Origin: CAKZSB01 sp964573105
GTDB taxonomy: Bacteria > Pseudomonadota > Gammaproteobacteria > Granulosicoccales > Granulosicoccaceae
Assembly: GCA_964573105.1 (NCBI GenBank)
Contig: CAZNIS010000004.1
Location: 98,767-162,766, forward strand
Length of the DNA stretch: 64,000 nucleotides
Direction of reading: 5' to 3'
Within the stretch, counting starts at the first letter, position 1. Each line of letters opens with the position of its first letter. The notes beneath the pieces were generated by a model, which saw only the letters and a list, made by a program, of their open reading frames with translations, did not search any database and had not been told where the DNA came from. This document shows, in pieces, positions 27,206 through 38,900 of this stretch. The position numbers and the translations under genes are program-made.

Positions 27206-28336
27206 ATGTCTCTCGCCAGCCTCGCATCGATCGACGATCTGCGCCTTTGCGCTAAAAAACGCCTGCCGAAATTCGCCTTCGACTTCATCGACGGTGGCGC
27301 CGATGACGAGCTGAACCTGCGCAAAAACCGCACAGCGTTTGACGAGATCGAACTGATCCCGCGCTACCTGAACAACATCGAACACCGTTCGCTATCAGTC
27401 CGATTATTTGGCGATGACTACGCCGTGCCGTTCGGTGTCGCACCGGTCGGCTTCATGAACAGCGCCTGGCCCGGCGCCGACCTGATGCTCGCACGGCTGG
27501 CGGGCGAGCGGCGCCTGCCCTACTCGATCAGCACTGCGTCTTCCACCGCACTCGAACCACTGACCGAAGCGGCCGACGGCTGTGCCTGGTTTCAGCTCTA
27601 CTATCCGTGCAATGCCAATGTCTACGGCGGACTGATCGAGCGCGCCATTGCGGCCGGTATCAAAGTGATGATGCTGACGGTTGATGTTTCATCACCCGGC
27701 AAACGCGACCGCGATATTCGCAACCAGCTTGCCGTGCCTTTCAAACTGACACCACGAGTCATCGCCGATCTGTGCCGACACCCGCGCTGGGCACTGGCAA
27801 CGGCACGCAGCGGCTCGCCCAATCTGGCCAATATCCTGCCCTACGTCGATGACGGCTCGCGCTCACTGGCGAAAATGCAGGCAGAGCTGATCTCATCCAC
27901 GCTGAACTGGGAGATATTGCAACGCATCCGCGATGACTGGCCCGGCAAACTGTTGATCAAAGGGATATTGCACCCGGACGACGCCAGCCGCGCGATCAAA
28001 GCCGGTTGCGATGGCATTGTCGTATCCAACCACGGCGGGCGTCAGATCTCGTTTGGCCCGGCATCGATCAGCGCCCTGCCCGCGATCGCCAAAGCCGCCG
28101 GCGACGCACCCGTACTGCTCGACAGCGGCATCCGCCGCGGCGCCGATATCGTGCGCGCCAAAGCGCTGGGCGCCAGCATGGTGCTGGCTGGGCGGGCGTT
28201 CGCCTATGGTGCGGGCGCCGCGGACGAGGCCGGAGTAAAAAAGGTTTACGATATCCTGCACACCGAACTCGATCGCGCGGTCGGCCAGATCGGCTGTACC
28301 GATTTCAACGACATCGACGATCGTTTTTTACGTTGA
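27206..28336 (+). CDS. FMN-dependent alpha-hydroxy-acid oxidase/dehydrogenase
   Basis: Glycolate oxidase/L-lactate dehydrogenase (LldD, mandelate dehydrogenase) family, 376 residues. It has the FMN-phosphate and active-site blocks APVGFMN, Lys252 in LLIKGI, catalytic His276 in SNHGGRQ, and DSGIRRG followed by ALGA. It oxidises an L-2-hydroxy acid to the 2-oxo acid. The divergent Rieske oxygenase and the downstream LLM and amidohydrolase genes suggest aromatic or hydroxy-acid breakdown, but no substrate is shown. The ATG is the natural family start (SLASLASIDDLRLCAKKRLP). Confidence 0.92.
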   Translation: MSLASLASIDDLRLCAKKRLPKFAFDFIDGGADDELNLRKNRTAFDEIELIPRYLNNIEHRSLSVRLFGDDYAVPFGVAPVGFMNSAWPGADLMLARLAGERRLPYSISTASSTALEPLTEAADGCAWFQLYYPCNANVYGGLIERAIAAGIKVMMLTVDVSSPGKRDRDIRNQLAVPFKLTPRVIADLCRHPRWALATARSGSPNLANILPYVDDGSRSLAKMQAELISSTLNWEILQRIRDDWPGKLLIKGILHPDDASRAIKAGCDGIVVSNHGGRQISFGPASISALPAIAKAAGDAPVLLDSGIRRGADIVRAKALGASMVLAGRAFAYGAGAADEAGVKKVYDILHTELDRAVGQIGCTDFNDIDDRFLR

Positions 28337-28406
28337 TTCACCGCGCGGCAAGATACACTGTGGCGTGCGAAACTGGCACACAAACCCAAGATCAATTACA
28401 AACCGA

Positions 28407-29423
28407 ATGCCCGCCGATATAAAACTCACCGTGCTCGATCAAAGCCCGGTCCACCCCGTCGACACCAGCCCGACGCAGGCCAATGCCGGGCAGATGTCGA
28501 TTGACCTCGCGCGTGCCTGCGATGCCATGGGCTATCACCGCTACTGGGTGGCAGAACATCACAACAGCCCGCAGTTTGCCGGTCCCAGTCCGGAGATTCT
28601 GATCACCGCGATCGCAAGCGTTACCCAACACATGCGGGTTGGCAGCGGCGGTGTGATGTTAAGCCACTACAGCCCGTACAAGGTGGCCGAGGTGTTCAAT
28701 ATGCTAAGCGCGCTGTTCCCCGGGCGAATTGATCTGGGTATCGGCCGCGCGCCCGGCGGTGATGCGTTGGCCTCATCAGCGCTGGTATGGCCGCATTCAT
28801 CGCAAAACGCCAGTCAGTATCCGACGCAGGCGGCAACGCTAAAGGCGCTACTCGACTATGCGATTCCGGCCGATCACCCGTGGGCACAATTGCACATCAG
28901 CCCCCGTCATCACGAACTCACACAATTCTGGATGCTGGGTTCCAGCGGCGGCAGTGCGGAACTGGCCGGTCAAATCGGTGCCAGTCTCGCTCTGGCCCGT
29001 TTTATTTCACCCGATCACTGCACACCGGATATATTCGATGCCTACGAACGCGGCTGGCAGACTGCCGGCCATGCGGGCACACCACACCGGCTGCTGGCAA
29101 TTGCCGCCTTCTGCGCAGACACACACGAAGAGGCAGAACTGCTGGCAGGCACCGCGGTTTATCGCAAAATGATGACACAAGTGGGCGAAAAGGATGATCT
29201 ACTGTCACCAGAAGTAGTGCAGGATCGGTACAGGCGATTCAGCGAGTCACAACAGGCGCAGTACCAGCATGTACTGAGTGGCTACACCGTCGGCACCACC
29301 GATCAGTGCCAAAGCGAAATTCACGATCTCGCCAAAGCCTTTGCCACCGACGAAATTGCCGTGGTCACCGTCACCCACAGCTACCACGACAGATTGCGCA
29401 GCTACGAGCTGTTATGTCAGTGA
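28407..29423 (+). CDS. LLM-class flavin-dependent oxidoreductase (luciferase-like)
   Basis: Bacterial luciferase-like TIM-barrel monooxygenase of 338 residues. It has family landmarks YWVAEHHNSPQFAGPSPEI, VGSGGVMLSHYSPYKVAEVF and GRIDLGIGRAPGGD, all close to the YhbW/LuxAB-like subgroup. ATG 28407 gives the canonical start (KLTVLDQSPV); the frame is open 14 codons further upstream without similarity. It uses FMN or F420-type cofactor; FMN is expected in a gammaproteobacterium. It is the first of two LLM genes that bracket a VOC gene. Confidence 0.9.
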   Translation: MPADIKLTVLDQSPVHPVDTSPTQANAGQMSIDLARACDAMGYHRYWVAEHHNSPQFAGPSPEILITAIASVTQHMRVGSGGVMLSHYSPYKVAEVFNMLSALFPGRIDLGIGRAPGGDALASSALVWPHSSQNASQYPTQAATLKALLDYAIPADHPWAQLHISPRHHELTQFWMLGSSGGSAELAGQIGASLALARFISPDHCTPDIFDAYERGWQTAGHAGTPHRLLAIAAFCADTHEEAELLAGTAVYRKMMTQVGEKDDLLSPEVVQDRYRRFSESQQAQYQHVLSGYTVGTTDQCQSEIHDLAKAFATDEIAVVTVTHSYHDRLRSYELLCQ

Positions 29424-29486
29424 CGCCATCATGGGATATCAGGCAGCGCGCTGGCCACAACCCGCGCTGTACCAACGGACACTAAT

Positions 29487-29867
29487 ATGCCAATCGAAAA
29501 ACTGGATCACGTCAATGTGCGTACCACTCAACTGGACGAGATGATCCAGTGGTACACCGATGTACTGGGATTGCACAGCGGCCCGCGCCCCAACTTCTCC
29601 TTTCCCGGCGCATGGATGTATGCCGGAGACTCTGCCGTGGTCCATCTCGTGGGCATTGAGGGCGCCCCCGCCACCGGCGCAGAGGTCACGCTTAAGCTTG
29701 AACACTTTGCGCTGGCAGCGACTGGCATGGCAGATTTCGAAGCACGACTGACCTCATTGGGCGAAGACTACAAACGCAACCTGCTCAGTGATGTAAATCT
29801 CGTACAGATCAATCTGTGGGACCCGGACGGCAACCACATTCACGTGGACTTTCGCGCCGATGAGTAA
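29487..29867 (+). CDS. VOC/glyoxalase-fold protein
   Basis: 126-residue vicinal-oxygen-chelate protein with two beta-alpha-beta-beta-beta halves. It has the opening LDHVNVRTTQLDEMIQWYTDVLGL and the closing WDPDGNHIHVDF, with His8 and His118-region metal ligands typical of dioxygenase/glyoxalase members. Its stop overlaps the next LLM gene by 8 bases, so the two are translationally linked. The reaction is unknown; ring-cleavage dioxygenase or lyase activities are both possible. Confidence 0.88.
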   Translation: MPIEKLDHVNVRTTQLDEMIQWYTDVLGLHSGPRPNFSFPGAWMYAGDSAVVHLVGIEGAPATGAEVTLKLEHFALAATGMADFEARLTSLGEDYKRNLLSDVNLVQINLWDPDGNHIHVDFRADE

Positions 29868-30834
29868 CGCCGTGTTCGGTCCGGGCTATCATGCGCTTTT
29901 CGGGCGTGGCAAGCTGACGCTGGGTCTGATTTTTCCACTCGAGGCCTACGCCAATCCGGTACCGCTGATGCAGAACCAGATTGAGCTTGCCCGCACCGCC
30001 GAGCAAGGCGGCTTTGCCGCGCTGTGGTCACGTGATGTGCCACTGCTGGATCCATCGTTTGGCGATGCGGGTCAGATATACGATCCGTGGGTGTGGCTCG
30101 GCTACATGGCGGCGCACACCAGTACCATCGCACTGGCGACCGGCTCGATCATCCTGCCGCTGCGCAAACCGGTGGATCTGGCCAAGGCTGCGGCATCGGC
30201 AGACCAGCTATCCAACGGTCGGCTCATCCTGGGTGTTGCCTCCGGTGATCGACCGATCGAATACTCGGTCTATGATGTCAACTACGATCAGCGCGCCGAG
30301 CTCTTTCGCGAGCACCTTGCGTTTTTGCGTGGCAACAGCCATCGACCGGCAGAATGGAATGATCAGCAGGCGGCGTACAGCGGCAAGCTGCACATGTTGC
30401 CGAAAAGCGTTTGCGGCGATCTGCCGCTACTGGTCACCGGCAACAGCCGTCAGTCGACCGACTGGATTGCCAACCATGCCGACGGCTGGCTGATGTATCC
30501 GCGACCGCTAAGCCAACAGAAAAACGTGTTGCAGCTCTGGCATGAAGAACTCGACAAAGCCGGACAGGGATTTAAACCCTTCGCGCAATCGTTGTATATC
30601 GACCTGACAGACAACCCGGATACGCCGCCCACGCCCATTCACCTGGGCTATCAACTGGGTCGCAATACCCTGCTTGAACTGCTGCACGGCCTGCGCGATA
30701 TCGGTGTTAACCACGTCGCCTTTAACATCCGTTTTGCCACAAGGCCCGTTGCAGAAGTGATTGCGGAATTGGCAGAGTATGTGGTGCCTGCTTTTCCAAC
30801 CCTGTCGAACAACCCGCAGAGCGCGGGCACTTAA
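29860..30834 (+). CDS. LLM-class flavin-dependent oxidoreductase 2
   Basis: Second luciferase-like enzyme, 324 residues, of a different subgroup from the 28407 gene. It has LWSRDVPLLDPSFGDAGQIY, TGSIILPLRKPVDLAKAAAS, and the flavin loop VASGDRPIEY. It overlaps the end of the VOC gene by 8 bases. LLM proteins of this subgroup are often annotated as alkanesulfonate- or limonene-type monooxygenases, without proof. It converges with the amidohydrolase gene, 10 bases between stops. Confidence 0.9.
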   Translation: MSNAVFGPGYHALFGRGKLTLGLIFPLEAYANPVPLMQNQIELARTAEQGGFAALWSRDVPLLDPSFGDAGQIYDPWVWLGYMAAHTSTIALATGSIILPLRKPVDLAKAAASADQLSNGRLILGVASGDRPIEYSVYDVNYDQRAELFREHLAFLRGNSHRPAEWNDQQAAYSGKLHMLPKSVCGDLPLLVTGNSRQSTDWIANHADGWLMYPRPLSQQKNVLQLWHEELDKAGQGFKPFAQSLYIDLTDNPDTPPTPIHLGYQLGRNTLLELLHGLRDIGVNHVAFNIRFATRPVAEVIAELAEYVVPAFPTLSNNPQSAGT

Positions 30835-30844
30835 GGCAGCTGGG

Positions 30845-31723
30845 TTAAAAACCGTACAACGCCTGCGGATTATCTACAAAAATCTGCTGAAGCAACGTCT
30901 CGTCACCAATCCAGTCGATGGTGTCGGACAACAGTTGCCCGTCATCCGGCATATCGATGCGACACATCACATGGGGCCAATCCGAGCCCCACAATACGCG
31001 TTGCGGTGCAGCCTCTAACATCGCCTCGGCAAAAGGACGTATGTCATCGTAGGGCGTCGCACGGTTCTGTGTGATGCGATAGCCTCCGGTCATTTTTACC
31101 CAGGCTCGGCCATCGCGCATCATTGACAGCAGCGCTGCAAATTCAGGATCACTGACGCCACGTGTTGTTGGCATATAGCCGTAGTGCGCAAGCACAACAT
31201 CGATATCAAGTTGCTCCAGTCGCGGGCGGATGTCAGACATCTCGTGCACCTTAGCCAGCAACTCAAGTTGCCAGCCGCGCTCGGCGATCTGGCCCACGAT
31301 CATTTCCAGCTCATCAAACGATTGAAACGGCATGCCGCCACGATCGACAAGATTCACTCGCAAGCCGCGCGCACCGGCCTGATGTAGCTGATCAATCTCG
31401 GCCTCTGTCGTCTGACCACCAAAGGCGACCACTGCACGCAGACGCCCAGGATAGCGCGAGACGGCATCCAGCATGGCACGATTGTCTACCCCAAGCACAC
31501 TGGGCTGTGTCAGCACGCAACGCTGAATACCCAGTGTATCGTGCAGTGCCAGCAGATTGTCCAGCGGGGCGTCCGGCGGCGTATAGTCTCGTTTTGCTTG
31601 ATAAGGGTATTTGTCTGCCGGGCCGAAAACGTGAGCGTGACAATCACAGGCGTTGGCGGGCAACGGTGTGCGCGGTACGCTTGCGCTGGCGCGCGGTGGT
31701 GGGCAAGGGATTTCTGTCGACAT
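30845..31723 (-). CDS. Amidohydrolase 2-family protein (LigI/PDC-lactonase-like)
   Basis: 292-residue TIM-barrel hydrolase of the amidohydrolase-2 family. It opens with ACDCHAHVFGP, the HxH metal motif. A central VVLAHYGYMP supplies the third His, and LWGSDWPH supplies the catalytic Asp. It is closest in pattern to 2-pyrone-4,6-dicarboxylate lactonase and related ring-fission hydrolases, which fits the aromatic-oxidation neighbourhood. ATG 31723 is chosen; the frame is open 12 codons upstream from a TTG. It converges with the LLM/VOC run. Confidence 0.88.
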   Translation of the reverse strand: MSTEIPCPPPRASASVPRTPLPANACDCHAHVFGPADKYPYQAKRDYTPPDAPLDNLLALHDTLGIQRCVLTQPSVLGVDNRAMLDAVSRYPGRLRAVVAFGGQTTEAEIDQLHQAGARGLRVNLVDRGGMPFQSFDELEMIVGQIAERGWQLELLAKVHEMSDIRPRLEQLDIDVVLAHYGYMPTTRGVSDPEFAALLSMMRDGRAWVKMTGGYRITQNRATPYDDIRPFAEAMLEAAPQRVLWGSDWPHVMCRIDMPDDGQLLSDTIDWIGDETLLQQIFVDNPQALYGF

Positions 31724-31780
31724 GGAAGGTAATCGCAAACGTTCGAACAATAAACACAAGGTGCTGGCACAACGGTGCCA

Positions 31781-32146
31781 TTAGCCGCTGCGGAGAATTT
31801 TCTCCATTTTACGACCTTTGGCCAACTCATCCACCAGTTTGTCCAGGTAGCGAACCTGTTTCGTCAACGGCGTTTGAATGTCCTGAATCTTGTAACCGCA
31901 GATCGAGCCGGTGATCAGTGAGGCATTCGCATGCAGAGTGGCATCGGCGAAAAATTGTTCGAATGTCGCTTGACTATCGATGAGCGACTGCAAGTCTTTT
32001 TCGTTATATCCGGTCAGCCACTCAATGACCTGCTGTAGCTCTTCCACCGACCGGCCTTTCTTTTCGACCTTGGTGACATAGTGCGGATACACCTCGGCAA
32101 ACGTCAAACTCGCCACCGCCGCATCGTGCTCGGGTGTTGTGCTCAT
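31781..32146 (-). CDS. DUF2200 family protein
   Basis: 121-residue cytoplasmic protein with the DUF2200 blocks SLTFAEVYPHYVTKVEKKGR and VIEWLTGYNEKDLQSLID, ending in YLDKLVDELAKGRKMEKIL. Function of the family is unknown. ATG 32146 gives the family-typical length; the open frame continues 21 codons upstream without similarity. It is followed after 57 bases by the amidohydrolase gene on the same strand, so the two may share a transcript. Confidence 0.88.
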   Translation of the reverse strand: MSTTPEHDAAVASLTFAEVYPHYVTKVEKKGRSVEELQQVIEWLTGYNEKDLQSLIDSQATFEQFFADATLHANASLITGSICGYKIQDIQTPLTKQVRYLDKLVDELAKGRKMEKILRSG

Positions 32147-32346
32147 AACCTGCGCCCCATGGACCGCCATTGATGCATCATGGTACGCGTCGCTGACACG
32201 CTGGCGCAACTGACGATAAAATCATCTCGCCTGATCCGCTTGCGGCTAATCCTGACACCGGGCGCTTAATCGATCTGCGGCCGCAGTTCGCTGCCATCTG
32301 CAGCGAGACAGCAATTAGCCGGGTGACGCGCTGGGTTGATGACAAG

Positions 32347-32973
32347 ATGCAGATAGTCGATGGTTGCTGCGTTGTCGGTCCTTCGCAGTTACAATCGCTG
32401 ACAGCTTTAGCCTGGATCGCGGCACACTCACCCCCAGTCAACGACGCGGGCACATCGTCTGCCAGCCCGGATATACCGCTACACTTTCCTCTGGATAAAA
32501 AATTGGCAAAAAACAGCCATTCTCGAAAACGCGCTGTAAAAGTCCTGGCCTCTCCGAATGGAAAAGGCGTATACGCGCAAAAACCGATTGCCAAGGATGC
32601 CGTGATCGGCCAGGTCCGTGGTGATATCACCCTGACCGATGATATCGACCCGCGCTACCTGATGGAACTGGACAACGGCTACCTGTTGCGTCCCAAAGCG
32701 CCGTTTCGGTACTTAAACCACAGCTGCAATCCCAATTGCGAGCTGTTCGTCTGGGAAGACGAGGACATGGATCCCTACACCAATACCCGGCCACTGTACG
32801 TGAGTGCACTGCGCCGGATCGCAACCGGCACACAGCTTACGATCGACTACGCCTGGCCGGCCGATTTTGCCATTCCCTGCCATTGCCGAAGCCGCAATTG
32901 CAGGGGCTGGATCGTCGACCGCGGCGAGCTGTCAAAGCTTAAACGTCAGCAACGCCAGGCGCGCGGTTCGTAA
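32347..32973 (+). CDS. SET-domain protein (putative protein-lysine methyltransferase)
   Basis: Compact protein whose last 130 residues form a SET domain. SAM/substrate motif YLNHSCNPNC and catalytic-type motif LTIDYAW are followed by a post-SET Cys cluster PCHCRSRNCRGW. SET enzymes methylate lysines of proteins using S-adenosylmethionine. The N-terminal 65 residues have no recognisable domain, and the start is uncertain: ATG 32347, GTG 32323 or a start nearer the domain are all possible. It converges with the giant gene, 6 bases between stops. It is divergent from DUF2200. Confidence 0.8.
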   Translation: MQIVDGCCVVGPSQLQSLTALAWIAAHSPPVNDAGTSSASPDIPLHFPLDKKLAKNSHSRKRAVKVLASPNGKGVYAQKPIAKDAVIGQVRGDITLTDDIDPRYLMELDNGYLLRPKAPFRYLNHSCNPNCELFVWEDEDMDPYTNTRPLYVSALRRIATGTQLTIDYAWPADFAIPCHCRSRNCRGWIVDRGELSKLKRQQRQARGS

Positions 32974-32979
32974 CTGGCA

Positions 32980-35900
32980 TCAACCGCGATCCTCTGGCGC
33001 CTGACCTTGCGAGGGACCTTGCGGGTGACTGGGCTGTGGCTCGGCAACGGCCGCAGAATCGCTACCGATCCCGGATGATTTGTCTGCTGAGCCTTTGGAT
33101 TCGACGATCGTTTGCAGCGATTCGGTGTCTTCCTCGGCCACGCCGTCTTTATCGGACAACACGGGTAGCGGATCAATCCAGCGCCAGGCCGGCATGGCCG
33201 ACATCACACTGCCTATCAACAACCCACCGCGCACCAACCAGACAATATACCCCACCGACAGTCCCGCCGAAATCGTCACCCCACCGACGAGCCTGACCCT
33301 CTCGCTGTCTGCGCCTGCGAGCATGGCGTCTTTCATTCGGTCGAGTTTCTGCGTCGCCAATTCAGAAATTTCAAGCGCATCCAGTGCCATCGCTATGGAT
33401 AGTTGCTGCAGTTGCAGCGCCTCTGCCAACAACGGATTCGCGGTGACAACTTCAAGCTCGGCTGACTCGCCACGCCGATATTTCACCACCAGATCTTCGA
33501 AGGCCTGTAGCCGATCGCGACCAGTTGCGGCAAGGTTTTCATTCAAATCCAGCAAATTGCCCGACTGCTCTGCACTGGCTTGCTCGGCGTCCTCTTCGTC
33601 GCCCGCGGCATCCGAGGTATCCTCGGACTCCGCCACCGTCTGTGGAACCGACGTGACAGCGTCGGGCTGGAACGGTTCCGCGGTGTCCACTGGTAGCCTT
33701 TGTTCAGCAGGTGCTGACGCGGCTGGCAGCGCCGCATCCGACAACGGCTCAATGTTAATTTCAAACTGCGTCTCGGCGCTGGCACCCGCCTCATCGGTGG
33801 CGACCACAGAGATCTGCAAAACACCATAGCCATCGGGCACACCGCTGAATACGCCGGTCTCAGTATCGAATTCCAGCCAGTCCGGCAACGGGGAGCCGTC
33901 GACCTGCGTTGCGGTGAGTGTCAGGTTGTCATCGATATCACTATCGACAAAGAGGTCAGTTGGCAGCTCAATACGCAGCAATTCATTGGTGACGGTTTCC
34001 AGATTCTCCGCCTCACCTGCCTGCGGAATATCGTTGCGCGGCTCGATAGTAATATCGACGGTACCGACATCGGCGAATCCATCGGCCATGTCGCTTGCAT
34101 CGTCGGCGACGCGATAGCTGAAACTGTCATCGCGACTCTCGCCGCCATCGTGCTGGTAACTGAACGTACCGTTTTCGTTTAGCACAAGCGTACCGTGATC
34201 GGGCGCACGCAGCAGTTCAACCAGCAAATCACTTGCGGGCGTATCGAAATCAGTATCGTTAGCGCTGACACTGCTGGCGCCGGAGTCGAGTCTATCGACA
34301 CGCCCCCCTTCTTCCACCGACACGGTATCCGGCTGCGCTATCGGCTTGTGATCACTGCTGACAACAATGTCGATGTTGTAGGTGTCGTCAGACACACTGC
34401 GTCCACCACTGGATACATCGCCACTGTCGATCAAGCGGAATTCGATGACATCACGCACCACTCCGCTGGTTTGAAACTCCGGGCGGTAGACAAGGGCACC
34501 ATCGCGAATCGACTGTATCGACACCACCGCATCGGCGGACAGCGATGCGCCCGCCAACTCGACGGTGCCGTGCTGCGGTACGCCGGTTATCAGCATTGCC
34601 GTCAGGCGATCTGCGTCATCGCCGTCATCGAAGCCAAGCTGTTGCTCGGTGATCGTCAATGCCGTGATGTGATCAGTTGCCATTTCGCTGTTAGCACCGC
34701 GCGGCGCATCGGCGACATCGACAACATCAAGCACAATCGTACCCGTATCCAACACAGTGACGTTGCCATTGTCACGGTGCTGAAATTCAAATCGCACACT
34801 CGCGCTGAGTTGCTCACTGCCATCGTGACGTAACAGCACGCGACCATCGGCGATATCACGCAACGAGAACAGCGCCGTTACCGAACCGGTGTCGGCATTC
34901 AGAAACACGATCGACTCATCCAGCCCAATCACTTGTGCATACAAATCGGTATCGAGGCTAAAGCCACCGACACGATCGATATGGGCAGGCGATAGTGTCA
35001 GGCTCTCGCCCTCAAGCATCGTCCAGGTGTCATCGACGACAAACGCCAGCGGTTCGCGAACCTCAATCGCAAAAATTCCACTGGAGCCGACTGCGCCGTC
35101 TTCGCCGCCATCGTGCAAATGAAAACCAAACTGGTCAGCCGATGCGGGCGCACCATTGTGCTGATAGCTCAGGCGCCCCTGTTGCAAATCCTGTTGATTG
35201 AAAATGTCACCGACTGACAGCGCACTTTGATCGAGCAGCAATGTACCAGCGGTTGGCAATTCGGTCAGCGTGTAGCTGATCGCGTCCAGGACCTGGTCGG
35301 CATCGTCCACGTCGGTTGCCATCAGCCAGCTGGCATCGATTGGCACAGTGGTGCCGGCGATCACCGGCAACGTCTGGTTGACCTGCAGTTGCGGGCTTTC
35401 ATTCAGATCCAGCACTTCAACCGGCAGCTGAATATCCGCACTGCGACCCGCGCCATCAATGATTCGTACGTCCAGCACGTGCGTGTGAGCCGTCTCGTAA
35501 TCGACTGAACCGGCAGCCACTGTTACACGCCCGGTACTATCGACTTCAAATGGTGCCTCTGTGTTTAAGAGTTCATAGCGCACACTGTCGATCACTTCGA
35601 TATCCGCAACAATGGCACCGTGACTGCCGGGCGTCAGAGAACGAAACGAGATAGTCGTCGAGGTATCGGTGGCGGTAAATATCAATGCCTGGCTCTGCCA
35701 CTGCAACGCCTGGGCGCTCCACAGGGCAGATCGTGCAACGTCGATTTCAAACTCGACAGTTCCCGCTCCCACGAGCAGCCGCAGCGGCTGATCCGAGGGC
35801 GCATCGCGAAAATCTCCCGACATTGCAAAATGGATTCGATACTGTTCACCCGGCACGGTGTCGATTTGCTGCGCTATCGCACCCGCTGTGTCACCATTTA

Positions 35901-38900
35901 ATTCCAGTGGAGCGCCGCCATCCGGCCCGTTGTCCCAGTAAGCGCCGTGCAGATCAACATTGCCATCGACCACCTGCCAGCTACCCGGATTCGACCCCAG
36001 CCAGGTGCCCGCGGTGTCATAGCGGTTCACATCCGGATAGGGCCTGTCAGCGCTGGCAAAATCACCGTCGGCCAGGTGCGAGAACATCGCTTCGACTTCC
36101 AGTGTATCCAGCGCACCAACCAGCGTGCCGGCTGGCGAATTTTCCACCACCTGAAACGGTGAGGCCGGCGCTTGCGCTGTCACCGAATCACCGGCTGCAA
36201 CGCTGATGTCAAACTGGCCGGCATCGACTGAGAGATCGACGCCACCATTGTCCACACCACCGCTGTCGCGAACCCGATACTCAAATTGTTCCAGCAAAAC
36301 ATTTGCACTATCAGGGTTGACGACGGTGTAGCGCAAGTGTCCATCGGCAATGTCCTGCCGGTCGATCTCAAGGCCCGGTACGATCGGTGAACCGCCTAGT
36401 AGTAGCTGCCCAATCGCCGGCAGCGTCTCGATCACGACAGACTGTAAATCGTGTCCCTCGTGTACGTCAGCAAAGCCAAAATCACTGACCGTCAGCACCT
36501 GGCTGCCGATGCCAGGTAATACCAGTGAGCCACCGGTCGCAACGGGAGCATCATTCACTGTTAACGGTTGCAGATTGAAATCAATCTGATTCGACGTACC
36601 GGATTCAGACACCAGAGAGATTGAAATCAAGCGATTGGCAAGATCAGGATTCTCGCTCGTGTTGCTGTAGCTGATACTGCGCAGCAGTGCCTGATAACTG
36701 GCGGCATCGGCGGCACCGTCGAATTGCAGTGTCGTCGAGTTGGCCTGCCAGAGACCGGGCAGTCCATGGCCAGGGTCAAAGTGCAGTTGATCCTGACCAG
36801 CGTTGCCGTTAGTGATCTGCACGGTTGCACGCACCACATCTTTAAGGTCGAGCGACGTCACAACGATATCGGGCACCAGCAGCAGCGGCGGCGAACCCTC
36901 GATAAACTGCCGGTCGGCCAGGTCAGCGGTCTCAATCGTCACCGGATGTTCCGGCACTGTCAGGCCGACGCGAACCACTGCCGCATCGCTGCTGGCGGCC
37001 GTATCGTCCGTGACCGTAACCCGAATCGTGCGATCACTCTGAGCATCGAGCGGCTGATCAACGCTGTAGTACTGCAGCGTGCGCAGCGCAGTCTGGTAGC
37101 TGGCAAGATCTGCAGCACCCGACAATTGCAGCACGCCGGTTGTCGCATCCCAACTGGCACCAGGCACAAAAGAGGCGTCGATATCCAGCACATCGACACC
37201 GGGTTCATAATTATCAATCGAAATACTGGCACCGCTCAGCGTGGCAGAATCGGGATCGCCAAGCTCAATTGCCGGTCCGATCGCTATCGCCGGCGCACCG
37301 TGAATGTAGGGTAACGTGTCCACCGGCAGGCTGGAAATTTGTGGCGCGTCGGCGGTTGCAACGATTGACACAAGCGATGTCGCTGTGCCGGTTTTCACCC
37401 CGCCCTCACCCTGCGCACCAGTGTTGCCATCGGTGAATTGCCACTGTAGCGCCACCTGCGCCGGCGGCACATCGCCATCGTACTGGTAGGCGATCTGGTG
37501 CAGCGCACTGCTGATGATGGCGCTGTCTATACCGGCATCAAAACGAATTTGCAACTCGCCGTCGGCGTTGCTGATAATGGTGCCAAGGCGCACGCCGGCG
37601 TCTGTCAATTCGGAACCAGTCTGCAATGGCGAAAGCAAACCACTGGCGACAAACAGATCCTGCGCGCTCGCGCCACCCGCCCTGTGAAGGGTTACTGTCG
37701 TCTGGGCTGCACTGTCAAGCAGATCGTACTCGGCATCATCAATACTCAGCGACGGCGCAATCGCCACCGCCACACCCGCCTCGGTATGGGTAATCGTGCC
37801 AGCGCTAATAGACAGTGTCGGCGCATCATTGATTGCAATCAGCGAGACCGTCACATCGCCTGTGGTCGTGCGCTCACCGCCGGCTCCTTGCGCACCGTTA
37901 TTGCCGTCCGCAAACAACCACTGCAAGGTCACCTCTGGTGGTGGTGCATCGCCGCTATAGGTATAAGCTATCGAGCTTGCCACCTGATTGACAGCAGCTC
38001 CCGTTGCCGCCGCGTTGAACTGCAGCAATAGACTACCAGCGGTATTGTCGACAATGGTACCGACCACTGTGCCGTTGACAACCAGATCATCACCGGCGAT
38101 CAACGGATTGAGCAGCGCGTTGCCCGAATCGAATCGATCAGCGGGATCTGCCGCACCCAGGCGCTGCAACTGCAGCGTGCTGCCGGCAAAATTATCGGCC
38201 GCCGCCAGTTCAGCATCAACGATTTGCAGGTCTGGTGACAATAAGGTGCCAGGCAATTGCTCTGTCGATATCGGCAAACTGTTCTGTGAGAACTGCAGAT
38301 CCATCTGGCCATCGGCCAACAGACGCAACAGCACACCATTCCAGTTGGCGGCATTCGCGGTATCTGCACCACCCAATAGAATCCGATCGCTCGCGTCAAT
38401 GGCAAGCCCGGTACCCCAGCTGCTGCTGGCAAGCGGATACTCAAAATAGCCACTGTCAGAAAATGCGGGGTCGCGCGTACCGTCGGCGTTAAAACGGGCA
38501 ACGATTAAATGCTGCCCATCCTGTGTATGGCTGCCAGCCACAACAATGCTGCCATCCGACTGTGACGCTATCGCATAAACGGTTTCCATCGAAGCCAGTT
38601 GCGCAACGCCACTCACGCCGAAGCCGGTATCCAGCGCACCGCTTTCTGTGAATCGCTTGAGAATGATGGTATTGGTACCAGGGTTATCCACAACGCCTGC
38701 GATAACAATGCTCCCGTCGCCCTGCAACAGCATCGGACGCGTTGACTCACTGCCGGGTTGCAGACCAGTCGACAGCACGCCATCGATGTCAAATCCGCTA
38801 TCTAGAGCCCCGTTGGCCAGCAGACGCAATATTTGCAGTTCGCCACCCTGCTCTGCAGTGACCAGAATTCTTCCACTGGCATCGAGTTGCAGTTGACTGG

